The translations under genes were made by a program, and so were the position numbers. DNA of 64,000 bases from assembly GCA_046294625.1 (NCBI GenBank), contig JBKBKN010000007.1:62001-126000 (forward strand), read 5' to 3'. Positions within the stretch are counted from its first letter, which is position 1, and each line of letters opens with the position of its first letter. This DNA is from JBKBKN01 sp046294625 (GTDB lineage: Bacteria > Bacteroidota > Bacteroidia > M30B66). The notes beneath the pieces are model-generated. The model was not told the origin of the DNA and did not search any database. It saw nothing but the letters and a program-made list of their open reading frames with translations. Shown piece after piece: positions 15,962 through 25,145 of the stretch.

Positions 15962-17458
15962 TCAACTGATCATTTTCCCTTCCAACTCGGCCTTTCGGCG
16001 CATGTCCGACTTCACATGTCGGCTTAGAATCCTTTGGCTTTCCTGCTTCGCAGCCGTAGATTTCATGGTTGACCAGATTTCTTCTCTTGCCCTTCTTCCG
16101 GAATACTCCAAATCAATGATAGGTAGTGGATAATCTTTGCCCGGAGAAAAATTGTAAAACATGGCTTCCATAGGGGTTACTCGCCAAGGTTCGTGAATGA
16201 GCTCATTAGGCAGTTCGCGGAGTTCGGGCAGCCATTTTCGGAGAAATATCCCTTCCGGATCATGGTCTTGCGATTGCTTCACCGGATTGTAAATTCTCAC
16301 TGTGTTGATTCCAGTGCAGCCGGCTTGCATCTGAAACTGCGGATAATGAATGCCCGGCTCAAAATCCAGAAACTGTTGTGCCAGCCAATCTACCCCGTGT
16401 CGCCAGTCTTGCCAAAGGTGATGGCACAGGAAGGAAACCAACATGGCGCGCATTCTGAAATTGAGATAGCCCGTGGCTATCACACAACGCATGGCTGCGT
16501 CTACCAACGGGAAACCGGTCAATCCCTGTTTCCAGGCTTCTATTTTCTGAGCATCTTTATCTGTTCGAATGGCATCAAAAGCACGGTTAAAATTTTCTTT
16601 TTCGATTCGCTCTTCGTTTTCAAATTTTTGAATAAAATGACAATGCCACATCAATCGTGAGCGAAACTGCTGCAAATTCCTTTTGTTTTTTACTTTAGGA
16701 TAAGCCTGCTCCATTTCCTGGATGAGCTGCCGCATGCTGATGTTGCCCCAAGCAAGATAGGGCGACAGCCTGCTGCATGCTTCACGGCTGGCTTCGGGTT
16801 TCGAAATGCTTTTCATATACGAGCTTTGCCGCGTTGTCAAAAAGCTTTTCATCAATTCTTTGGCAGGTCTTGTGCCACCGCTTTGAAAGGCTGCATCAGG
16901 CTTCATAATTGAAGGAGACAGAAACATAGCAGCATTGGCTAAACCTTCGATGTGAGTGGTTTCCGTATTCCCCCAATGTATCGGCTCAACGGGCATTTGC
17001 ATAAACTGCTCCCAACGCTTTGCCCAGTCTTGCCGGTTTTTTAATCTGCGAATCACACCGTTGCATTGATACTCTATGAATTCAATATCTTGTTCATTAC
17101 AAAATTGAGCCACTTTTTTGTCCCGTTCGTAAGTGATGGCAATGCCTGTTTCTTCATGGGCATATATGTGGCGGATGGAGTATTTCTCGTGAATTTCTCG
17201 GAATATTTTCAAGGCTTCTCCATGCACAATTTGAAGGCTTTTACCTTTGGCCATCAACTCGCTTTGCATCCCCATAAGACTTTCATACACAAATCGCCAG
17301 TGCCGCTCGCTGTATTGAGGTGCTTGCATCAATGATGGTTCAAAAACATAAAGAATTAATACCGGCAAGCGACTCTTAAAAGCTTCATGCAAAGGCGCAT
17401 GGTCTTCTAAGCGCAGATCGCGCTTTAACCAAACCACATTTATGGATTGCTTAGTCAT
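15962..17458 (-). CDS. cryptochrome/deoxyribodipyrimidine photolyase family protein
   Basis: About 498 residues from the ATG at 17458 (MTKQSINVVWLKRDLRL, the conserved photolyase N-terminus); an in-frame ATG at 17476 would add six residues. The N-terminal antenna domain occupies about 1-130. The C-terminal FAD-binding domain shows SRLMWHCHFIQKFE, GFPLVDAAMR, LNFRMRAMLVSFLCHHLWQDW and PQFQMQAGCTGINTVRIYNP. These enzymes use blue light and FADH- to split cyclobutane pyrimidine dimers, or act as light receptors. Which photolyase class it belongs to is not decided here. It lies 48 bp downstream of the CvpA-family gene on the same strand. Confidence 0.93.
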   Translation of the reverse strand: MTKQSINVVWLKRDLRLEDHAPLHEAFKSRLPVLILYVFEPSLMQAPQYSERHWRFVYESLMGMQSELMAKGKSLQIVHGEALKIFREIHEKYSIRHIYAHEETGIAITYERDKKVAQFCNEQDIEFIEYQCNGVIRRLKNRQDWAKRWEQFMQMPVEPIHWGNTETTHIEGLANAAMFLSPSIMKPDAAFQSGGTRPAKELMKSFLTTRQSSYMKSISKPEASREACSRLSPYLAWGNISMRQLIQEMEQAYPKVKNKRNLQQFRSRLMWHCHFIQKFENEERIEKENFNRAFDAIRTDKDAQKIEAWKQGLTGFPLVDAAMRCVIATGYLNFRMRAMLVSFLCHHLWQDWRHGVDWLAQQFLDFEPGIHYPQFQMQAGCTGINTVRIYNPVKQSQDHDPEGIFLRKWLPELRELPNELIHEPWRVTPMEAMFYNFSPGKDYPLPIIDLEYSGRRAREEIWSTMKSTAAKQESQRILSRHVKSDMRRKAELEGKMIS

Positions 17459-17506
17459 CGATTTAAAAAACCGCATGCTGTGGGTTTTGTTGATGGTTTT
17501 TGGTCT

Positions 17507-18007
17507 TTATTCCAAAACAGCTCCCACACGTTTTATCTTTTCCACTTCCGGCGCAATGACCTGCGAAAGTTCATTCACCGAAGCATAAATGGCCGATGAT
17601 TTCTTGATGTCTTCGTTGAAGAGTTGAACATTGTAATAATTCACCAATCCCATGAAAATGCTAATAAGCACAAAGTATTTCAGCATGCCGAAAATGCCTC
17701 CTGAAAAGCGGTTTACAAAACCCAGCATCACCAGGCTAATGGCCTTCGACATGGATTTTCCTAAGAAGAAAAAACCTACATACACGCTGGTGAAAATTAG
17801 CAAAAAGGCTAAAAATTCTGAAAATTTCAAACCGAAGTGAATGTAGCCCGAAAGCTTTTCTCCTGCCTGACCCATGTATTTTAAGGCAAATACACCTCCC
17901 AGTATCACACCGGCCAGCGCGCACAATATCATGATCAAGCCCCTGCGATAGCCTGCTATAAAGCCCCATAACAATAATCCAAGAATGAGATAATCCAAAA
18001 AGTTCAT
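17507..18007 (-). CDS. CvpA family membrane protein
   Basis: 166 residues with four hydrophobic segments: residues about 4-22, 25-45, 62-85 and 105-125. The opening MNFLDYLILGLLLWGFIAGYRRG and the later pattern match the CvpA (colicin V production) family of small inner-membrane proteins. These are required for colicin V export in Escherichia coli and are linked to envelope integrity elsewhere, with no defined activity. It is likely cotranscribed with the downstream photolyase gene (48 bp gap). Confidence 0.88.
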   Translation of the reverse strand: MNFLDYLILGLLLWGFIAGYRRGLIMILCALAGVILGGVFALKYMGQAGEKLSGYIHFGLKFSEFLAFLLIFTSVYVGFFFLGKSMSKAISLVMLGFVNRFSGGIFGMLKYFVLISIFMGLVNYYNVQLFNEDIKKSSAIYASVNELSQVIAPEVEKIKRVGAVLE

Positions 18008-18031
18008 CAGCAGGGATTTGATTTACAACAT

Positions 18032-18039
18032 TAACTTTG
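18032..18039 (+). promoter_or_regulatory. -7 element before the DUF4403 gene
   Basis: TAACTTTG on the plus strand matches TAnnTTTG, 60 bp upstream of the ATG at 18100, in the divergent gap with the CvpA gene. No TTG at the right distance. Confidence 0.35.
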
Positions 18040-18099
18040 CCCGAAGATATTTACATCTTGATGTTACATTAACCCCGTACCGAATCGATTTATTATCAA

Positions 18100-19527
18100 A
18101 TGCCTGTTTATTTTCACAAATCGCTTGACTTTCAAGGAGCGGTACTTCGGCTTATTTGCCTTGTGGGGGCGATGTGCATGGGCCTGTCCTGCAAAAGAAT
18201 AAATCCCGAGCCGCCTGACTATAAGCTCTTTAACAAGCAGGTAGAAAAGAAATCTTCCTTCATCAGCATACCTGTAGAGTTGCCGGTAAAGCTCATCGAA
18301 GATTATCTGAATCAAAATTTCAAAGGCGAAATCTATACCGACGACAGCTACACCCAACCCGTGGCTGATGATCTGAAGCTTAAAGTCTGGATTAGAGAGC
18401 GCATTGTACTCACCGCAAAAGATGCCGGAATCCATTACACTATTCCCTTAAAAATCTGGGGACAGGGACGCTGGAGAGCATGCGAATTTTGTCCCGAACT
18501 GGAGAAACAAACCGCGTTTGATGTGGATGTATTCCTGAAAACATCTATCGAAGTGCTGAAGAATTATAAAATTCAATCCTCCACGCAGTCTGATGGATTT
18601 GTATGGAAGAGCACCCCGAAAATTTCCTTTGGTCCTTTCAACATCAGCATTGCGCCTATCGTGGAGCGAGCCATTTCCGATCAGTTAGGCGAAATCAGCA
18701 AGGAGATTGACAAGAATATTAACCGACAGGCCGATTTGCGCAGTCATGTCAATGACCTATGGGCCATTGCGCAGCAACCTTACCTGATCGACGAAGAGAG
18801 CAATTCCTGGATGAGCATTCAGCCTTCCGCCATCTACCTGTCGCCGATAGAATCAAGAAATCAGGCGATTTTTATCAATCTCGGGCTGGAATGCATTATC
18901 GATGCCCGCTATGGCAGTAAACCCTTGCCCAAGTCTGTGAGCTCGCTTCCCGACCTGAAATTTACCCAAAGAAAAAGCGATGCCTTCACAGTGAATATCA
19001 CGTCTTCCCTCTCCTTTTACGATGCAGGCGTGATGGCAGGCATGGCTGTAAAAGGCATGGAAATGGCCTATAAGCAGCGAAAAATTGTGGTCAGAGATCT
19101 GGAGATTTTCGGTAAAGGAGAGCTGGCCTATGTGCGTGTGGCCTTTGATGGAAGTGCAAAGGGGAATATTTATCTATATGGCAAGCCACGCTATGAAAGT
19201 GAGAAAAACCTGTTTTACTTCGAGAATCTGGATTATGACATCAAAACACGCAACATCTTGCTCAGATCGGCAGATTGGTTGGCCAATGACCTGATCAGGA
19301 AGAAACTTGGTGAAAGTCTTCGCTTTTCCTTCGAAGATGAAGTAAAAACCATGCGAACGGGCATTGCAGAGCTATTGAAGGAATACAAATACGAAGACCT
19401 GTTTGTGCTTCGCGGTAAACTAAAATCCTTTAAGGTGGATGATATCATCGTGGCCGAAGACCGCTTCGATATCTTGCTCTATGCAGATGGCCATGCCAAG
19501 CTTATCTTTACAAATATAAAGTTTTAA
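18100..19527 (+). CDS. DUF4403 family lipoprotein
   Basis: 475 residues. After a long N-terminal region the hydrophobic stretch LRLICLVGAMCMGLSC ends in a lipobox-like cysteine (residue about 31). The rest matches the layout of DUF4403: SFISIPVELPVKLIEDYLNQNFKGEIY near the start, repeated amphipathic beta-strands, NISIAPIVERAISDQL, and VYLSPIESRNQAIFINLGLECI in the middle. The fold probably belongs with lipid- or hydrophobic-ligand-binding tubular proteins, but no function is established. Predicted to be anchored in the periplasm or outer membrane. A single gene, divergent from the CvpA gene. Confidence 0.82.
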   Translation: MPVYFHKSLDFQGAVLRLICLVGAMCMGLSCKRINPEPPDYKLFNKQVEKKSSFISIPVELPVKLIEDYLNQNFKGEIYTDDSYTQPVADDLKLKVWIRERIVLTAKDAGIHYTIPLKIWGQGRWRACEFCPELEKQTAFDVDVFLKTSIEVLKNYKIQSSTQSDGFVWKSTPKISFGPFNISIAPIVERAISDQLGEISKEIDKNINRQADLRSHVNDLWAIAQQPYLIDEESNSWMSIQPSAIYLSPIESRNQAIFINLGLECIIDARYGSKPLPKSVSSLPDLKFTQRKSDAFTVNITSSLSFYDAGVMAGMAVKGMEMAYKQRKIVVRDLEIFGKGELAYVRVAFDGSAKGNIYLYGKPRYESEKNLFYFENLDYDIKTRNILLRSADWLANDLIRKKLGESLRFSFEDEVKTMRTGIAELLKEYKYEDLFVLRGKLKSFKVDDIIVAEDRFDILLYADGHAKLIFTNIKF

Positions 19528-19602
19528 GAAAAGCTTTTTTTCACGGAAGAAGATTTCAGCAGTCAACAGTAATTTTTTGTTTGAGCAAAACAAGTATCTT
19601 TA

Positions 19603-19624
19603 ATAGTATCAAATGATAGTATCA
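19603..19624 (+). repeat. two 9-bp direct repeats just upstream of the fic start
   Basis: ATAGTATCA occurs at 19603-19611 and again at 19616-19624, a 13-bp period, ending 1 bp before the ATG at 19626. The spacing is close to one helical turn and the position would block translation or transcription initiation, so it may be an operator; it may also be chance in AT-rich sequence. Confidence 0.35.
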
Positions 19625-19625
19625 C

Positions 19626-20585
19626 ATGAAGCCGCCTTATGAAATAAACAGCAAAATACTCAAATTGATCGGTGCCGTTTCTGAGAAAATTGGAAAAGTC
19701 AGTGCCAATCTTTTGGATAGGCCTTCACCACAACTGCGGAAACAAAACAAGATTAAAACCATTCACTCCTCCTTGAAAATTGAAGGCAACACCCTTACGG
19801 AGGAACAAATTACCGCGATCGTAGCACATAAGCGTGTGATAGGCCCCCAAAAAGATATTACAGAAGTGCTAAATGCCATTAAAGTGTATGATGCCTTGTA
19901 GTCATTTAAAGCACAATCTTCAAAATCCTTCCTCCATGCACATAAACTCTTGATGAATGACTTGATTGAAAATCCAGGGAAGTATCGAAGTCAGGGAGTT
20001 GGAATCTATCATGGCGCTCAGGTTGCACACATTGCACCGTCTGCCCAAAATGTACCCACCTTAATGGAAAACCTTTTCAATTACCTGAGAAATGACGATG
20101 AACATGTTTTGATTAAAAGCTGCGTGTTTCATTATGAGCTGGAATTTATCCACCCATTTGCCGATGGCAACGGGCGAATGGGGAGATTGTGGCAAACCAT
20201 CATATTAATGCAGGAATATCTTGTTTTTGAGTTTCTTCCATTTGAAACCTTCATCAACAGGACACAAGCACAGTATTACAAAGCATTGTCGCAAAGCGAT
20301 AAAGAAGGAAAATCTACTTTGTTTATCGAATACATGCTTGATGTGATTGATAATTCATTACATGAACTGCTAAACTTCAACAACAGAATTCTCAAAGACA
20401 CCGACAGGTTGAATTATTTTCTAAGCAATGGAAAAAGAGAATTTACACGCAAAGATTACATGAATGTATTTAAGGATATTTCTTCCGCGACAGCCAGCAG
20501 AGACCTAAGAAAGGGCATAGAATTGAATTTGTTTCATAAAACAGGGGATAAAAACAAAACCGTTTACAAATTAACCCAAATGTAA
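19626..20585 (+). pseudogene. Fic-family protein gene interrupted by one in-frame TAG
   Basis: One continuous frame of 319 codons with a single internal TAG at 19899-19901, after KVYDAL. The first part (91 residues) contains the inhibitory-helix motif SSLKIEGN at about residue 48. The second part contains IHPFADGNGRMGRLW, the intact catalytic Fic motif HPFxxGNGR, at about residue 176, then a C-terminal winged-helix-like tail. Intact relatives transfer AMP to target proteins, with the N-terminal glutamate motif acting as brake. In relatives the region around the stop reads continuously (YDAL..F....FL.AHK.L), so one base change explains the break. A separate start at 19950 would give a Fic domain without its inhibitory helix; whether that is made is unknown. 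Confidence 0.85.
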
Positions 20586-20803
20586 TTTCGATGCATAGCG
20601 CATCAATCTGTTTGCGTTTACTAGGGAAATAGTTATAGCGCTAACAGTCAATTACCAATTCTATGGCCAAGAAAGCGTTAATGATGCTATTAATTGACTT
20701 TGCATAGCTGAAAATTAATAAGCCATTTTGTGTTGAAAGCGGAAAAACAATTTCTGCTAAAAAAAGAGTTTAATGAAGTATTTGATTTAACGTTCCGCCA
20801 TAT

Positions 20804-21967
20804 TCAAAGCCCCGGCAAAATCTGTGTGATGAAAGGATAAATACCTGCAACCTGAATATTTTCCGCTATGGGATAAATTTCTGATTCCGGAATGATGATA
20901 TAATTGTTTTTAGTTTGCAAATCTTCAATGCCTTGTCGCAAGCCTTTGGTAAGTCTAGGCGAAGAAGTAAATTTCACCTCTATCGAGCAAACAGGTTTCG
21001 CACTTCGTGTAAGCACAAAATCAATCTCTGTTCCGGCATGTGTTCTGTAAAAGTAAATATCTAGCTCTGATGATTTTTGAGCGAGTAATTGTTGCAAAAC
21101 ATATGCTTCGAATGACCCGCCCAGAACGGGCATTCCTATGAGTTGATCATAATTCTCAATTCTAAGAATTCTGTGCAATATGCCTGTGTCTGTAAAATAC
21201 ACTTTGGGGCTTTTTACAAGTCTTTTATTAAGATTGGCATGAAATGGCATAATCGTTTTCAGCATGAATGCACCTTCAATAAAGTCAATGTACTTCCTGA
21301 TTGTGTGGTGAGTGAGTCCGAGAGAGTTTCCAAGCATGGAACTGTTCAGAAGATTTCCATTCTGCCAGGCAAGCATTTCCCATAGCCTTCTTGTGAGGTT
21401 AGGAGAAGCAGATAAGCCCAACAATGGAAGGTCCCGTTCAATGAAGGTTATAATAAAGTCGTCTAACCATCTTTTTGAAACTTTGTCATTAGGGGCCAGA
21501 TAGCTTTCGGGGAATCCGCCTCTGAAATGGTGTTTTATTCGGTCTTTATTATTTAGCTCTGATAAGGAGAATGGATGGATAAAAACATAACTAACCCTGC
21601 CCGCTAATGATTGAGAAGTTTGTTGGATGATTTCAGGACTTGCCGAGCCTAATATAATGAACCTTAATGGCACTCTAAATTCATCGACCAATGACCTTAT
21701 TACAGCAAGCAGCTCAGGCTTTAATTGAACTTCATCTATGATGATACAATATTCCTTATTCAGATTGAAGTACATCTCGGGTTCAGTAAGCTTAGCAAGG
21801 TCAGAGGGCTTTTCCAGATCAAGGTAGATGACTTTCTTTTTGAGCATTGTCATCATTTCCTTCGCAAGCGTGGTTTTGCCTACTTGCCGCGCACCCAATA
21901 TGCCAATAACCGGGAAATATTCCGCTAATTGATGGATCTCTTCGATGTATCCCTGTCTGATTATCAT
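20804..21967 (-). CDS. AAA-family ATPase with DUF4143 domain
   Basis: 387 residues, the usual size. The N-terminal P-loop ATPase has Walker A GARQVGKTTLA (about residues 25-35) and Walker B CIIIDEVQ, then the ILGSAS sensor. The C-terminal DUF4143 half has the typical FIERDLPLLG, YIDFIEGAFMLKTI, VYFTDTGILHRIL, and the nuclease-like ending FYRTHAGTEIDFVLTRSAKPVCSIEVKF with D..E.K residues. These common proteins are of unclear role, possibly defence or genome maintenance. It is convergent with the broken fic gene; both are accessory-type genes next to a gene-poor region. A TATATTTG box lies at 22030-22037 on the minus strand. Confidence 0.92.
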   Translation of the reverse strand: MIIRQGYIEEIHQLAEYFPVIGILGARQVGKTTLAKEMMTMLKKKVIYLDLEKPSDLAKLTEPEMYFNLNKEYCIIIDEVQLKPELLAVIRSLVDEFRVPLRFIILGSASPEIIQQTSQSLAGRVSYVFIHPFSLSELNNKDRIKHHFRGGFPESYLAPNDKVSKRWLDDFIITFIERDLPLLGLSASPNLTRRLWEMLAWQNGNLLNSSMLGNSLGLTHHTIRKYIDFIEGAFMLKTIMPFHANLNKRLVKSPKVYFTDTGILHRILRIENYDQLIGMPVLGGSFEAYVLQQLLAQKSSELDIYFYRTHAGTEIDFVLTRSAKPVCSIEVKFTSSPRLTKGLRQGIEDLQTKNNYIIIPESEIYPIAENIQVAGIYPFITQILPGL

Positions 21968-22638
21968 AGATATTTGGAAATTAGAATTCCAATTTTCAAG
22001 GTAAAATTACTTATAATCCTCCAAAGAAGCAAATATAAGCTTGCTTAAAGCGCTTTATTCATGTATATTTATTAGACCAGATATTTATCCCCGTCTTTGT
22101 GGCGGGGGAATGTCCTAATATTCATTCTCGGTTGGTTTGAGCTTGCTCTAATGGACATTTCATGTGTATATAATTTTAAGGTCACATGGAATATTCATCC
22201 ATGTTGTTGTGCTCATTATTCTTATTGTGCTTATGAATATTTCATACTAATATTTTTTTGACAATCTTCCGGCCCCTATTGAGCTACCGAAGAGTGTTTA
22301 GTGTGCACAATTGGCGGATTCTCCTGAGTTCCCTTGAATAAAAATTCATTTATCTCCCTTTACAAAGGCTCTAAGTCAAACATATCTTTGGATTTATTAA
22401 AATTTTGGACCGTGACAAAGATGTATTTCCAGCAATTAATAAATCAATTTCCCATAAGATAGTAGCGCCATAAAGATAAAGTATTTATCAGCTTATGACT
22501 CACCTGGCATGCTGTGCTTTTGCTGCAACAGCAATAGCGGCTTAATGATCATAAGTCCAATACATTTAGTATCGTGCCAACATACCATTTACCCACCACG
22601 ACAGTCATAAGAGTAAAGATTTAACATTATATATTTAA
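21968..22638. other. gene-poor stretch
   Basis: About 670 bp with no supportable gene on either strand. It holds a TATATTTG -7-like box for the AAA gene (22030-22037, minus), a small stem CCCCG/CGGGG at 22089-22107 without a T-run, and several AATATTCAT-like words. The sequence is AT-rich and looks like decayed accessory DNA together with the fragment that follows. Confidence 0.5.
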
Positions 22639-22911
22639 ATATGTAAATTTTTTGCTTTTAATTTAAGTAATAATTTTAACATTAAAGCAAGGGGCGCAGT
22701 TGGGTCCAATAAAGATTTAAATACTTTCACAAATAACGCTGATTCTCATGTAATGACAAAGAAAAGCGGTCAATTGGTCTTGAACTTATCAAACCTGCCT
22801 TTTGAGATTCCTGCCAATATAGATGTAAGCATGTTAAACAATGGCATCTATTTCATTCAAATCAAAACCCTTAAAAATCAATACCATGAAAAATTTATTA
22901 AAGTTAATTAG
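22639..22911 (+). pseudogene. orphan fragment of a T9SS C-terminal sorting domain
   Basis: The plus frame ending at TAG 22909-22911 is open from 22639 and its last 50 codons read like the end of a type A T9SS sorting domain: GQLVLNLSNLPFEIPANID, then MLNNGIYFIQIKT and HEKFIKVN. This matches the pattern of strands ending in G-Y-hydrophobic and a K-hydrophobic-V finish. No signal peptide or body precedes it, because a TAA lies just upstream at 22636. I read it as the leftover 3' end of a secreted-protein gene. An ATG at 22753 could start a 52-residue product, but that would lack a secretion signal. Confidence 0.5.
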
Positions 22912-23084
22912 TTTGATTCTTGCGCATAACATTCCTTCATATTGCAATTAAAAAACCGAAAAGTTACTCGAATTGCCTATTAAAAATTTAAAGCGAGAAA
23001 ACCGATAATCATTTAACCCAAATTAATCAATAGGGCGTGAAGAATGAGCCGAACTATTTGATTTAGTTGGGGTAACCCCGATCT

Positions 23085-23130
23085 AGTGATAGTAATCAAT
23101 TCCAAAGGATTGGAATTGATTACTATCACT
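23085..23130. repeat. perfect 21-bp inverted repeat with 4-nt loop
   Basis: Bases 23085-23105 are the exact reverse complement of 23110-23130, with AGGA between them. There is no T-run directly after on either strand, so it is not an ordinary terminator. It lies between the sorting-domain fragment and the T9SS gene at 23292. Confidence 0.85.
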
Positions 23131-23136
23131 TTGTCG

Positions 23137-23160
23137 ATTACGCATTTTTTAATGCGTAAT
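23137..23160. repeat. second perfect hairpin (10-bp arms, TTTT loop)
   Basis: ATTACGCATT at 23137-23146 and AATGCGTAAT at 23151-23160 flank a TTTT loop, only 6 bp after the larger hairpin. The pair could form a tandem stem-loop in RNA from either strand. Confidence 0.8.
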
Positions 23161-23291
23161 TTGGGTTTAAGCTTAAACTCTTTCTCATCCCCACTCATAT
23201 CTCATTCTCAGAGCAATTTCAGATGCATGTTTGCTAAAAAGCGCTAATTTCTATTTCTTTACAAAAACAAAAAAGCTCAGTTCAATTCAAC

Positions 23292-25145
23292 ATGCGGTCA
23301 TTATCACTCATCCCTATTTTTTTATGCTTCATACAGGTCAACTTGCTCCATGCGCAGCAAAAATCCATTATGCAAGCTCCCCTGAAAGCCAAAACTTATC
23401 CGAGAAGCATTCGGGCAGACTGGAATCCGGCCTTGCAAAATCTGGAAATGCCTAAGCCGGGCACCGAGTCGCTTAGAGGAAAACTCCTGGAAATGAAAAT
23501 GGAAAACGAACAACGCTTTCCGCGCAAGGAGAAAAAACAGGCAGATTTTCAATCGAAGAATGTACAAATCAGCGCACCCGAATTGCTCCGCAACTTCAAC
23601 GGGAATGCCTACATGAACCGCGTGCCCAACGACAATGATGTGGCCATCAGCAATGCAGGACAAGTGGTTTCGGTGATCAATTCCAGCTTTTTCATCTACG
23701 ATACAGCAGCCGACTCCCTGCAACTCACCTTTAGTTTTGATGCCTTTGCCGCCCCCTTGGAACTTCCTGAGATTAAATATGACCCAAGAGTGATTTATGA
23801 CCCCAATGCAGATCGTTTTATTGCCGTGATATTAAATGGTTTTCTGGATTCCACTTCGCAAATCATCGTGGCTTTCACCACCACCAACGATGCAACTGGC
23901 GAATGGAATTTATATACCTTGCCGGGCAATCCCAACAATAATGGCACCTGGTCCGATTATCCTACAATTGGTATTTCAGCTTCTGAATTATTCATTGGCA
24001 TCAATACCTTTACCAATGGTTCGGTAAACAACTCCGGTTTTGTTGAATCAGTTTTTTGGCAAGTTGACCTTGCCAATGGCTACAATGGAGAAGCATTATC
24101 CACTGCTTATTATTCAAATATTCTTCCCCCCAATAATCGGCCCATCTTTAATATCACGCCAGTGCGCGACGGGCTCACTATCGCCGGGGATGAAATGTAT
24201 CTGCTCTCCAACCGAAATCTCAGCACAGAAAATGATACCTTTTTCTTGCTTAAAGTGAGCGGAAGGATTCCCAATGCGAACTTAAGCGTTCAAACATTGA
24301 AAGCAGAAGGAAACTATTACATGGCACCACGCGCACGACAAGCATCGAATCGCACCTTCGACACCATGGATAACCGTGTGACCTTTGCTTTTAAGCAAAA
24401 TGGCATCATACAGTTTGTTCAAAACACACTTGATACCACCCGTGGAACTGCAGGTATATATCATGGCTTTATTTTGGATTATGAAAACAACCCAAGTATC
24501 AGACACAATATCCTAAGCGATACCGTTGATTTAGGTTATGCCACGCTTAACTATTTAGGAAACGGAGCGGGCGACAACCGCGCCATCATTACCGTAAATC
24601 ATTCATCGCCAACGGTATTTTCAGGGTGCTCGGCCTATTCTTTCGACGGCACCAGCAATTACTCACAGCGGTTGCAAGTGAAAGAAGGTGAAAATTTTGT
24701 TTCGGTAGGTTTTGGAACTTTCAATCGATGGGGCGACTACTCCGGTGCGCAAAGAAAATATAATGAAGATGGCGTGGTGTGGATGGCAGGGTCTTATGGT
24801 CGATCAAACCGAACCAATGGTACTTGGATTGCGGAACTCAAATGGCTCGATGATTCGTTTGTGGGAATCTCTGAAAATCAATCTGAGCACAAAACACCTA
24901 AGGTATTCCCCAATCCAAGCATGGATCAAATCAGCGTGTCATTCGTGGCCGAGAAGTCAGAATTGATGAGTTTTAAACTGTATGATATTCAGGGTAGGCT
25001 CGTAAAAATAATTCTAAAAGATTTGACCAAGAAGGGAGAAAATCTGTTTTCCTTTTCCACACAACCATTGCCTGCAGGAACCTATATCCTTCGCATAGAA
25101 AGCGCTTCAGGAATGGTACATCAGCAAAAAATTATCCGCCAATAA
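23292..25145 (+). CDS. secreted protein with type A T9SS sorting domain
   Basis: 617 residues. A signal peptide (MRSLSLIPIFLCFIQVNLLHAQ) is followed by a body of about 500 residues containing DPRVIYDPNADRFIAVILNG, WSDYPTIGIS and NRWGDYSGAQRKYNEDG. These motifs occur in secreted Bacteroidota proteins of unknown function and look like a beta-propeller or sialidase-like fold. The end, KVFPNPSMDQISVSF to PAGTYILRIESASGMVHQQKIIR, is a type A T9SS C-terminal domain (PNP start, LYDIQGR, GTYILRI). The protein is therefore predicted to be exported by T9SS and attached to the surface or released. Its 3' end overlaps the convergent hutH gene by 14 bp. Confidence 0.88.
   Translation: MRSLSLIPIFLCFIQVNLLHAQQKSIMQAPLKAKTYPRSIRADWNPALQNLEMPKPGTESLRGKLLEMKMENEQRFPRKEKKQADFQSKNVQISAPELLRNFNGNAYMNRVPNDNDVAISNAGQVVSVINSSFFIYDTAADSLQLTFSFDAFAAPLELPEIKYDPRVIYDPNADRFIAVILNGFLDSTSQIIVAFTTTNDATGEWNLYTLPGNPNNNGTWSDYPTIGISASELFIGINTFTNGSVNNSGFVESVFWQVDLANGYNGEALSTAYYSNILPPNNRPIFNITPVRDGLTIAGDEMYLLSNRNLSTENDTFFLLKVSGRIPNANLSVQTLKAEGNYYMAPRARQASNRTFDTMDNRVTFAFKQNGIIQFVQNTLDTTRGTAGIYHGFILDYENNPSIRHNILSDTVDLGYATLNYLGNGAGDNRAIITVNHSSPTVFSGCSAYSFDGTSNYSQRLQVKEGENFVSVGFGTFNRWGDYSGAQRKYNEDGVVWMAGSYGRSNRTNGTWIAELKWLDDSFVGISENQSEHKTPKVFPNPSMDQISVSFVAEKSELMSFKLYDIQGRLVKIILKDLTKKGENLFSFSTQPLPAGTYILRIESASGMVHQQKIIRQ

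Noticed and set aside
20586..20803. Imperfect stem between the fic and AAA genes as a bidirectional terminator
   Set aside because: The stem has a mismatch, and it is followed by an A-run on the plus strand rather than a T-run.
22089..22107. CCCCG/CGGGG stem as a terminator
   Set aside because: Five-base arms, a long loop and no T-run; no gene ends nearby on the plus strand.
23013..23198. A 60-codon minus-strand open frame over the two hairpins
   Set aside because: Most of it is the translated palindromes, with no recognisable domain or start context; it exists because the inverted repeats happen to lack stops.
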